Shown here: piece by piece, positions 1 through 7,297 of the stretch
How the letters are laid out: every line of letters starts with the position of its first letter
Numbering within the stretch: position 1 is the stretch's first letter
NCBI GenBank assembly: GCA_937927975.1
Contig: CALEZT010000111.1
Location: 1-17,103 of the forward strand
Source of the DNA: an uncultured Phycisphaerales bacterium
GTDB taxonomy: Bacteria > Planctomycetota > Phycisphaerae > Sedimentisphaerales > Anaerobacaceae
Reading direction: 5' to 3'
DNA length: 17,103 bases
The notes under the pieces: generated by a model
Database searches by the model: none
Seen by the model: only the letters and a program-made list of their open reading frames with translations
Told to the model about the DNA's origin: nothing
Position numbers and translations under genes: made by a program

Positions 1-59
1 TGCCCGTATTCTACAAAGCCCCCAAATTTCGCGCCAGAAAAATTAGTCACACCCGACAG

Positions 60-85
60 AAAAAGCGACGTCCAATCTGGCTCGC
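60..85 (-). terminator. Weak candidate intrinsic terminator after the SAP-like gene
   Basis: Read on the minus strand, GCGA pairs with TCGC about 17 bases later. Inside it CCA pairs with TGG around a GAT loop, and a run of five T follows directly. It starts about 33 bases past the TAG stop of the small minus-strand gene. The stem is short and has an internal bulge, so this is a tentative call. Confidence 0.28.
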
Positions 86-118
86 CATCCCCCCTGCGGA
101 CGCGCCGTCCCCGACGAC

Positions 119-337
119 CTACGCCTTCACTTTGAAGCAATCGGTCCGCCAGCAGCACTGTGTCCAGGGGCAGTTGCCCTTGGACAGCCCGTAACAGGGC
201 GTACACCCTTCGGCAACCTGGATCGCGTGGATCAGATCGGCCTTCTTCAGTTTGCCCGGCTCGATGCCCAGTCCCTTCGCCTTCGCCTTGATCTCGGTCA
301 TCGTCATACTCTTGCACACCATGCCCGTTGAACCCAT
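119..337 (-). CDS. Small SAP-like domain, cysteine-rich protein (72 aa)
   Basis: Residues about 13-42 (TEIKAKAKGLGIEPGKLKKA and the helix after it) read as a helix-extension-helix of the SAP/Rho-N type, normally a nucleic-acid-binding fold. The C-terminal third is cysteine-rich: C45, C48, C56, C61, C62 and C67, in the pattern CxxC...CPWTQCCWRTDC. This suggests metal binding or disulfides. From memory, small proteins with a SAP-like N-terminus and a C...CLWR.DC tail occur in Desulfobacterota and other anaerobes with no assigned function. The ATG at 337 is chosen because AGAAGGAG lies about 7 bases upstream; the frame stays open for 21 more codons but without a ribosome site. It stands alone, diverging from the hydrolase cluster. 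That it is a real gene is fairly secure; its role is unknown. Confidence 0.72.
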   Translation of the reverse strand: MGSTGMVCKSMTMTEIKAKAKGLGIEPGKLKKADLIHAIQVAEGCTPCYGLSKGNCPWTQCCWRTDCFKVKA

Positions 338-692
338 CCTTGTCTCCTTCTGTACCGAGAGCCCGAAAGACATCGTTCGGCCCCCCGAGAAAACCCGCAA
401 TCACACTCACTTCCCAGCGTCCCCTTGCGGCCGCCGCCACTACTCTCCCCTGCCCTGTCGCCGCAACGTGGATCTCGCGATGCGATGCACCGCGACCCGC
501 CGGTCGATTCACTGCAAGTGCGCTATTTTGCGCGTTTCTTCAGTTCAGGCAAGAGCTTTTCCATCACTTTGTCCAGTTTTTTTCAGGACCTGCGACGCCT
601 CTGCGTGAGACCGACGACGCCGGTTTTTGTGTTGCCGCCCAGCGACGGTTCTGATATGAATGCCTACGACCACTCACAGTCGGAGAAAGATC
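338..692. other. Intergenic region between divergent genes
   Basis: These 355 bp separate the divergent small SAP-like gene and the first glycoside hydrolase. Apart from the candidate promoter at 632-660 and the ribosome site before 693, I see only a short GCGC/GCGC hairpin (520-533, TATTTT loop) and a T-rich tract near 570-590. The overlapping open frames here show no protein-like composition. Confidence 0.5.
632..660 (+). promoter_or_regulatory. Candidate sigma-70 promoter of the hydrolase cluster
   Basis: TTGCCG (632-637) and TATGAA (655-660) are separated by 17 bp. Each box matches the consensus at four of six positions. Initiation near 667 would leave a leader of about 26 nt before the ATG at 693, with GGAG at a good distance. 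Spacing and position are right but the boxes are only moderate. Confidence 0.4.
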
Positions 693-3323
693 ATGAAGGT
701 TCGTACCCCATCGCCGTCGACATTCGCCGTAAACCCCGGTTGCACAACAAGTTCCGGCGCAGCCTCTCAACGCCTCGCGTTGATGACGGCTATCTGGCTG
801 GTCCTTCTGACCGGACTTGCCGCCCAGGGGCAGGACTTCGTGCCGTTCGCCATCCCCCTGCGGGTGGATACCGAGCAGGCAATCTGGCTGAAGGACTACA
901 GGCCTATCCCCGTTGATTCCGAGCGGATCATCGCTCGCGGCGGGCACTTCTATCAGGGCGAGCTAAGAGTGCGAATCTGGGGCGTCAATCTGTGCTTCGG
1001 CGCGAACTTCCCCACCCACGAGGACGCCCCCAAGGTCGCGGCCCGCCTGGCCGTCGCCGGCGTCAACTCCGTCCGACTCCATCACATGGACACTTCCCGC
1101 TGGCCCGCCGGCATCTGGAGCCGAGATGGGCGGACCCTCGAACCCCAAGCCCTCGACCAACTGGACTTTTTCATCAACGAACTGGCCCAGCGCGGCATTT
1201 TCATCAACGTCAACCTGCACGTGGGCCACAAGCACAGCGAGGTCCTGGGCCTGCCGGCGACGAATCGCGAGTTCGACAAGATCTACGGCATCTTCACGCC
1301 GGCCCTGGTCGAGGCCCAGAAAGGATTCGCCCGCGACGTTCTGACCCGCATGAATCCCTATCGAAAGGTCCGCTACGCAGACGACCCGGCGGTGGCCTTC
1401 GTCGAGATCACCAACGAGGACAGCTTCTTCATGTGGGATGCCGACGACACCCTGCGGACTCTCCCGCCCTACTACGCAGACATCCTGCGAGGCCGGTTCA
1501 ACTCCTGGCTGGGCAAACGATACTCCTCGGATGAAGCCCTGGCGGCCGCCTGGGGCAAGGGCACGGAACCCCTTGGCGAGCAAATGCTGCAGAGCGCCAC
1601 ATTCGCGGATTGGCAAGCAGGCCAGTCCACACCCGCACGCTGGAATCTCGAACAACATGAGGGATGCAGCGCGGCGCTGTCGCGCCCCGAGGGGTTGCCC
1701 GGAGGCACGGTGCAGGTCGAGATCACGAGATCGAACGGGACCCAGTGGCATCTGCAACTCACCCAGGGGGGCCTGAAGCTGAGCGAAGGCCGCTACTACA
1801 CGCTTTCTTTCGAAGCGGCCGCAAAGGCGCCCCGACGGATCGGCTGCACCGTTTCCCAGGCGCACAGCCCCTGGGCAAACCTCGGGCTTTCGCGAAATGT
1901 GGACCTGACCACAGAGCGTCAGACCTTCAGATTCGGTTTCGTCGCCACGGCCGGAGACGACAACGCGAGGGTCAGTTTCGCCTTCAGCGGCGACTCGACT
2001 CCGTTTCAGATCGGACGCGTGGAGCTTCGTCCCGGCGGGCAGGTGGGCCTGGCGCAGGATGAATCGCTCAGCGGCAACAAGGTCCTGTTGTTCCAGGACA
2101 ACGAAAGCACGCACCGGATCCTGGACCGGATGATCTTCCTGGCCGAGACGGAAAAGGCGTATTTCGACGGCATGCGGTCATTCATCAGGCAAGACCTCGG
2201 CTGCAAGGCCCTGGTGACCGGGACAATCGTCTTCGGGCCGCTCGGCCAATACGCCCAGAGCGACATGGACTTCATCGACAGTCATGCCTACTGGCAGCAC
2301 CCGACCTTCCCCGGCCGGGCGTGGGACTCGAACAACTGGCTCATCGAGCAGAAGGCCATGACCGACCACCCCCAACAAGCAACGCTCTTCCGCATTGCGG
2401 CCGAGCGGCTGGGCGGCAAACCGTTCACGCTCAGCGAGTACAACCACCCTGCCCCGCTGGACGCACAGGCAGAATGCGTGCCGATGGTCGCGTCGTTCGC
2501 CGCGGCGCAGGATTGGGACGGGATTTGGCTGTTCACCTATTCACACGCAACGGACAACTGGGCCCGCGAGTCGATGAGCGGCTTCTTCGACATGGACACC
2601 AATCCCGCCAAGTGGGGCTTCATGCGGGCCTGCACATCGATCTTCCGCGAGGGGGCCGTGCCGCCCTTGGCGGCGGTCAAGACGATGCGAGTGGTGGAGG
2701 CGTCCGACGCACTGGCGTCCCTGGCCCGGTTCCATGCCAAGCATGGCTCCAACATGCTCAACGTGCTGCGGGAGGCACGCGGCGTCCGTCATGAGGACAT
2801 GCTGCGAACCCGGATCGCCTCCAGCCACGGAGACATCGAAGGCGGCCTGGGCGGCGGGAGATCCGTGAGTGTGATGTGGACTGTGGACGCGGGCGGCAAA
2901 GGACTCTATCAGGTCGTCGGCCGTCAAGCCCAAGTCTACTCCGGCCACGCAAGCCGATTCGAGGAAGCGACGAAGGGAACCATTCGACTGGCGGGTCCAG
3001 AACTGGTGACCCTGACGATGACTCCTCTCCATAGCGACACACAGATCCTCGTGACGGCCTGCGGGCGGTGCGAGAATGTCGGGATGCAGTTCTCGCCGGA
3101 TCGGCGGACGGTCGGTCGCAACTGGGGCAAGGCGCCGGCGCAGATCGAGGCCGTGCGGGGCGTCGTCGTTCTGCCGGAGGGGAAATGGACCTGCCATGCA
3201 TTGGCTCCGGATGGCTCGCCGAAGCAGCAAGTTCCCCTGACCCATGAGAACGGGCGAGGCGTGCTCGCGATGTCGCCGGAATACGGAACGATGTGGTACC
3301 TGCTTGAACGACAACCGAAGTGA
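693..3323 (+). CDS. Exported clan GH-A-like glycoside hydrolase with an inserted CBM
   Basis: 876 aa. A long N-region precedes a hydrophobic stretch (about residues 30-47, LMTAIWLVLLTGLAAQGQ), which looks like an export signal. The catalytic (beta/alpha)8 barrel begins near residue 80 (VRIWGVNLCFGANFP). VEITNEDSF carries the likely acid/base E242, and LSEYNHP carries the likely nucleophile E582, in the arrangement typical of clan GH-A (GH5/GH42-like). The roughly 340 residues between them are explained by an inserted beta-sandwich at about 300-448 resembling CBM4/9-type carbohydrate-binding modules. A C-terminal beta-rich domain follows at about 680-876. The start at 693 is preferred because GGAG lies 7 bases upstream; an ATG 11 codons earlier lacks a site. 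It opens a three-hydrolase cluster. The exact GH family and substrate cannot be read from sequence alone; endo-beta-glycanase or galactan hydrolase are both possible. Confidence 0.8.
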   Translation: MKVRTPSPSTFAVNPGCTTSSGAASQRLALMTAIWLVLLTGLAAQGQDFVPFAIPLRVDTEQAIWLKDYRPIPVDSERIIARGGHFYQGELRVRIWGVNLCFGANFPTHEDAPKVAARLAVAGVNSVRLHHMDTSRWPAGIWSRDGRTLEPQALDQLDFFINELAQRGIFINVNLHVGHKHSEVLGLPATNREFDKIYGIFTPALVEAQKGFARDVLTRMNPYRKVRYADDPAVAFVEITNEDSFFMWDADDTLRTLPPYYADILRGRFNSWLGKRYSSDEALAAAWGKGTEPLGEQMLQSATFADWQAGQSTPARWNLEQHEGCSAALSRPEGLPGGTVQVEITRSNGTQWHLQLTQGGLKLSEGRYYTLSFEAAAKAPRRIGCTVSQAHSPWANLGLSRNVDLTTERQTFRFGFVATAGDDNARVSFAFSGDSTPFQIGRVELRPGGQVGLAQDESLSGNKVLLFQDNESTHRILDRMIFLAETEKAYFDGMRSFIRQDLGCKALVTGTIVFGPLGQYAQSDMDFIDSHAYWQHPTFPGRAWDSNNWLIEQKAMTDHPQQATLFRIAAERLGGKPFTLSEYNHPAPLDAQAECVPMVASFAAAQDWDGIWLFTYSHATDNWARESMSGFFDMDTNPAKWGFMRACTSIFREGAVPPLAAVKTMRVVEASDALASLARFHAKHGSNMLNVLREARGVRHEDMLRTRIASSHGDIEGGLGGGRSVSVMWTVDAGGKGLYQVVGRQAQVYSGHASRFEEATKGTIRLAGPELVTLTMTPLHSDTQILVTACGRCENVGMQFSPDRRTVGRNWGKAPAQIEAVRGVVVLPEGKWTCHALAPDGSPKQQVPLTHENGRGVLAMSPEYGTMWYLLERQPK

Positions 3324-3378
3324 TGGGCCAGAGTCTCGCATGAGAAACAGGATCGAAGTCCAAAGCCGCTCGTCGGTC

Positions 3379-3591
3379 TCAGGGGCTCTGCCCTTGAAAC
3401 CCCGGCATTTTACGCCTTGGGTCAATGGCATGGGGGAATTGCATGCCTGCAATTCGAGCCATCTCGTGGAAGTATCCAAGGTTCTCACGCGACCATGCGG
3501 GCACGCTCCAGTCTCGGCTCGGCTCTGCCTTCCATTTCATGCTGCTGGCTCAAAGCGAAAAATGCCGGGGGTCTGGGGGCAGAGCCCCCAG
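3379..3591. repeat. REP/BIME-like element: two inverted hairpin units with 36-bp arms
   Basis: The left arm 3380-3415 and the reverse complement of 3555-3590 match at 28 of 36 positions without gaps, including GGGGCTCTGCCC, CCCCGGCATTTT and CGC. The arms are separated by 139 bp. Each arm also folds on itself into an 8-bp stem with a TCT/AGA loop: left TCAGGGGC/GCCCTTGA (3379-3397, one G-T pair), right CTGGGGGC/GCCCCCAG (3573-3591). Most differences between the arms are paired changes that keep the stem. The element fills most of the gap between the first two hydrolase genes and reaches into the N-terminal frame of the second. This organisation is what BIMEs (paired REP palindromes mobilised by RAYT transposases) look like, though no such gene is in the window. 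Confidence 0.75.
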
Positions 3592-6500
3592 GGAGTCACG
3601 CTGACGTGGGCCTCTGTCGGGCTGATCCTAGTTGTTGCGATGTGGATGGCGCACCCGGCGATGGCGTTCGACGGACATACGGCCACCGAGGGGCCGCTGG
3701 TCCTTTCGATCAGCGAGCTGGCTAAAGTGACCACGGCGAATCAACCTGTCTACGTTGTGGTGACTTTGGAGAATACCGGCTCGGCCCCTCTCGAAGTAGA
3801 TGTTCGCATCGATGATCTCGTGGACGAGTGGTATGCGATCGGCGAAGCGAACCGGCGCGCTACTGTCGACGCTCAGACTAAGACGCAGGTGACCTTTCAG
3901 ATCGCAGCATCTCCCGGCGTGTTGTCCGCGTTGTACCCCGTCCACGTGTACGCCTCCTTCTCTCCCGGCAGGCAAGAGAGGACGGCCCACGCCGTCCGTA
4001 TTTTTGAGACCAGTTTCGAAAAGCCCGTCGCATCCGCGACCCAGCCGCCGGACCTGTCGGTCAACGTCGTATCCGCTTCGGGGGCCCTGCCCCTATGGTC
4101 GCTCAGGACCCATCGCATGGCCTGGCAGTTCTTCGATCAGCCGCTGATGTACATGCCGCAGGGTTGGCAGGGCTCATCGCCGGAGTCGTTCGCGTTTCTG
4201 GGTATCGGGCCTGTCGCACGAGGCGACACCAAACAGGCGATCACGATGCACCCGCCGTGGAGGCCCGCCGCCGGGACGGTGTTCGCGGAGTATCGCGTTC
4301 AATTGCCCGATGTCGCGCCGCTGACGCTGGCCTTCGCCAACGCCATCCGCGACAACACCGCCTCCGAGCCCCCCAGCGACGGCGTGACCTTCCGCGTTTG
4401 GGTCGGCAATCAAAAGCTCTTCGAAAGACATACCGACAGCAAGGTATGGGTGCAAGGCGAGGCGGACCTCTCGGCATATCGAGGGAAAACCGTGTTCCTG
4501 CGGTTGGAGAGCCACCCGGGCCCCAAACGGGACACGACCTGCGATTCGTCGTTCTGGGGTGAGCCGGTCCTGATCGCGGGCCCACGGCCCGAGCCCGCGC
4601 CTGAGAGCGCAAAGCAGCACAGGCGGGACGCCGCTGCGACTCTCGCGAAGACCGGCCAAGGGCTCGGCACGATCCTGCCGCTTGCCGACGGGTATCGCAT
4701 CGGCATCGCGAGAGGCGACGCCGGAATCCTCGACGCAGCCATCGCGATAGCCAGCCGGGATGCGTGCGTGGTATTCGATGGTCTGCGGATCTCCGTGCTC
4801 GGATACCCGCTCGGATCAGGCCCGTCGGTCGTCGCTCTGGCAGGCGATGCGACGTGGGCCGTCGATGCCGGCGGGCTGCATGTCACTCAGCCCCTGGAAC
4901 TCGCAGGCGAGCGGTTCGACCTGACGGTACGGATGTGGCCCGAGGGCAGCGGACTGCGAATCAAGGTCGATTGCCCCAAGCGGATCACGGACTTCGCCCT
5001 CGGTGCAGCGGATCGGAAGGCCCCTCGCGTCTACTATGGGCACGGCTACTGCATCGTCGAGCCGCAGGCTTTCCGCGCCGATTTCGGCGGGCACAACCTG
5101 TCCACCAGCCATGTCGGCTTTGACTTCGACGGCGGCCTGTCGCTTCTGGTCGCCAGCGACCACCCGCCGGACTTCCTGGAGGTGAACCCGGACAGCCGCA
5201 CGTATGCGCTGCACACGCATTTGGATGCGACGATGACGCTGGTGCCGAGCACCGAGGGCGCGTTCGACTGCGCGAAGAAGTATCGCCCGCTGTACGACAA
5301 GCAGGCATTGCCCGGCTTCGCCCGCAAGGCGGGCCGGTTCGTCTTCGACATCTGGGGCGGCCGCTACGCCGAGATCGCACAGACGATGCAGCAGATGATC
5401 GACTACGGCCTGACGGACTCTCTGCTCACGCTGCACGTCTGGCAGCGATGGGGCTACGACTACCGCTTGCCGGACATTTACCCCCCGCTGCCTTCGCTCG
5501 GGACCATCGAGGACATGCAGCAGATCGCCAAGATCTGCGCCGCCCACGACATTCCCTGGGGCCTGCACGACAACTACATCGACTTCTATCCCGACGCCCA
5601 GGGCTACAGCTACGATCACATCTGCTTCACCGAGGACGGCCGGCCCATTCAGGCCTGGCTCAACGAGGGCCGCGACGCGCAGAGCTACCGATGGCGACCC
5701 GATCGGTTCATGCCCTGGCTCCAGCGGAATCTCGGACTGATCGGTCCCAATCTCAAGCCCACGCACTACTTCATCGACGTCTTCACCTCGATCGGCTGCA
5801 TCGACTTCTACGACCGGTCGGGCCAGTACCACTCGATGCTGGAGACCCGCAAGCACTGGGGCGAGGCCTTCGCCTGGATTCGCGACACGCTCGGCGGCCA
5901 TGCGCCGATGACCTCGGAAGCCGGACACGACCAGTTGATCGGCTACCTCGACGGCGCGGACTGCCAGCACCTGCAACTCTCGTCGGAGGGCAAGTCGTTC
6001 TGCATCCATCTGAACTGCCAAGACTGGGAGCGCGTGCCCTGGTATGACGCGGTGCTGCACGACAAGTTCAGCCTGCACGGCGTCGGCTACTCCGACCGCT
6101 ACCAGGGCGGTCGGAGCCGCCAGGGACACGGCATTGAGAGCGACGACTATCTCAGCGCCGAGATCCTCCAGGGCCACGCGTTGATGATCGACGCCCAGGC
6201 CTTCGGACGCGGCGCGGTGCGAAAGTACTGGCTGGCCCAGGACCTCGTTCGCAGCCTCGCTCTCGACGAGATCACCGACGTGCGGTTCGTCGAGAATGAC
6301 ATCCACCGGCAGATCGTCACGTGGAAATCGGGCGCGGCGGTCCACGTGAATCGAGGGCGGAGCGACTGGCAGACGGCCGGACGAATCCTGCCGCCGTATG
6401 GGTACTGCGCCGTCAATGGCCAGATCGAATCGAGCGTCGAGAAGGTTGCCGGCGTCGTGGTCGAGCAATCTCGCGGACCGAACCGATGGTACTTCAGCGC

Positions 6501-7293
6501 CAGGGGCTTCGGACCCGAAGGCCAATTGGCGATTCGACCGCAGGCCGAGAGCATCGAGGTTCTCGGCGACCGACGGTTCAAGCTCATCACGACCTGGCAA
6601 ACTCACGAGCCTCCCCCGAAGGATTTCCACGTATTCATCCACTTCACGAGCACGCAATCGACCCGCTCGGACCACATTGCATTTCAGAGCGGTGGACGCC
6701 CCTCGCCCGACACGAGCCAGTGGGCAGGCACGGTCCGCCTGGGCGACAACTGGATCGTGCAGGTCCCCGCCCAGTACGGCCCGGGCGAATACGAGATCAT
6801 GGTCGGCCTCTGGGACCCGGGCACGGGACGACGCTACAGCCTGCTCGGCTCCGACGACGGCTCGATGCGGTATAGCCTGGGAGCGCTGATCGTTTCGGAT
6901 TCCTCCGACAGAAATGGGGGTCTGCATCTGGTCAAGGCCAACGCTGCGAGCGAATACGCCCCCGGCTGGAACCTCGATCGGGTCGCGGTCGATTTCGGAC
7001 CGGCGATCACCGAGGGAGCGTTCCGCTGCGAACGGGCCGGGAATCGGCTCGTGGTCACTCCCCTGCCGCAACTCGGTCCGTTCTCGATCGCGCTGCGACC
7101 GGCGAGACTGGGCATGGCGGAATCGGAGCGGGCAGAGTCGGTCACAGCCGTTGACGCCCAGGGACAGGTGATTCGTCGCGTCGCGTTCGACCAGACGGAC
7201 GGTCTCGTACAGTTCCTGACCCGCCGGGGCGAGTTTGCATATCGAATCGAATGGGATGCCCAGGAGCGATCCCCAAGCTCATTTGAGAGGTAG
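3562..7293 (+). CDS. Very large exported TIM-barrel glycoside hydrolase, GH101/DUF5696-like
   Basis: 1243 aa from this start. Residues about 11-35 (VTLTWASVGLILVVAMWMAH, then PAMA) are a signal peptide. An Ig/NEW3-like domain (about 45-140, VTLENTGSAPLEVDV) and a jelly-roll-like region (about 235-335, ending SSFWGEPVLIAG) follow. A large beta-sandwich precedes a barrel from about residue 590 (FVFDIWGG) to 870. HYFIDVF (D739) and MTSEAGHD (E786) are the candidate nucleophile and acid/base, in the order and rough spacing of retaining alpha-glycosidases such as GH101. The C-terminus is beta-rich. The start is uncertain: this ATG lies inside the repeat element and has no Shine-Dalgarno sequence. 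ATG 3340, 16 bp after the upstream stop, gives a 74-residue longer product with a basic N-region (MRNRIEVQSR). It is followed 4 bp later by the GH50 gene, so they are co-transcribed. The fold assignment is by pattern; the substrate is unknown. Confidence 0.72.
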   Translation: MPGVWGQSPQGVTLTWASVGLILVVAMWMAHPAMAFDGHTATEGPLVLSISELAKVTTANQPVYVVVTLENTGSAPLEVDVRIDDLVDEWYAIGEANRRATVDAQTKTQVTFQIAASPGVLSALYPVHVYASFSPGRQERTAHAVRIFETSFEKPVASATQPPDLSVNVVSASGALPLWSLRTHRMAWQFFDQPLMYMPQGWQGSSPESFAFLGIGPVARGDTKQAITMHPPWRPAAGTVFAEYRVQLPDVAPLTLAFANAIRDNTASEPPSDGVTFRVWVGNQKLFERHTDSKVWVQGEADLSAYRGKTVFLRLESHPGPKRDTTCDSSFWGEPVLIAGPRPEPAPESAKQHRRDAAATLAKTGQGLGTILPLADGYRIGIARGDAGILDAAIAIASRDACVVFDGLRISVLGYPLGSGPSVVALAGDATWAVDAGGLHVTQPLELAGERFDLTVRMWPEGSGLRIKVDCPKRITDFALGAADRKAPRVYYGHGYCIVEPQAFRADFGGHNLSTSHVGFDFDGGLSLLVASDHPPDFLEVNPDSRTYALHTHLDATMTLVPSTEGAFDCAKKYRPLYDKQALPGFARKAGRFVFDIWGGRYAEIAQTMQQMIDYGLTDSLLTLHVWQRWGYDYRLPDIYPPLPSLGTIEDMQQIAKICAAHDIPWGLHDNYIDFYPDAQGYSYDHICFTEDGRPIQAWLNEGRDAQSYRWRPDRFMPWLQRNLGLIGPNLKPTHYFIDVFTSIGCIDFYDRSGQYHSMLETRKHWGEAFAWIRDTLGGHAPMTSEAGHDQLIGYLDGADCQHLQLSSEGKSFCIHLNCQDWERVPWYDAVLHDKFSLHGVGYSDRYQGGRSRQGHGIESDDYLSAEILQGHALMIDAQAFGRGAVRKYWLAQDLVRSLALDEITDVRFVENDIHRQIVTWKSGAAVHVNRGRSDWQTAGRILPPYGYCAVNGQIESSVEKVAGVVVEQSRGPNRWYFSARGFGPEGQLAIRPQAESIEVLGDRRFKLITTWQTHEPPPKDFHVFIHFTSTQSTRSDHIAFQSGGRPSPDTSQWAGTVRLGDNWIVQVPAQYGPGEYEIMVGLWDPGTGRRYSLLGSDDGSMRYSLGALIVSDSSDRNGGLHLVKANAASEYAPGWNLDRVAVDFGPAITEGAFRCERAGNRLVVTPLPQLGPFSIALRPARLGMAESERAESVTAVDAQGQVIRRVAFDQTDGLVQFLTRRGEFAYRIEWDAQERSPSSFER

Positions 7294-7297
7294 ATCC

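Noticed and set aside
963..2114. 383-codon minus-strand open frame opposite the first hydrolase
   Set aside because: Shadow; low-complexity composition and no recognisable domain.
3244..3339. Earlier start for the giant hydrolase inside the upstream gene
   Set aside because: It would overlap 80 bases of the upstream coding end with no ribosome site; ATG 3340 or 3562 is more economical.
2541..3488. 315-codon minus-strand open frame crossing the end of the first hydrolase and the repeat
   Set aside because: Mostly antisense to a well-supported gene and passes through the repeat arm; no domain seen.
4816..7071. 751-codon open frame on the minus strand opposite the giant hydrolase
   Set aside because: Shadow of the plus-strand gene: Val/Asp/Arg-rich composition, no motifs, no ribosome site.
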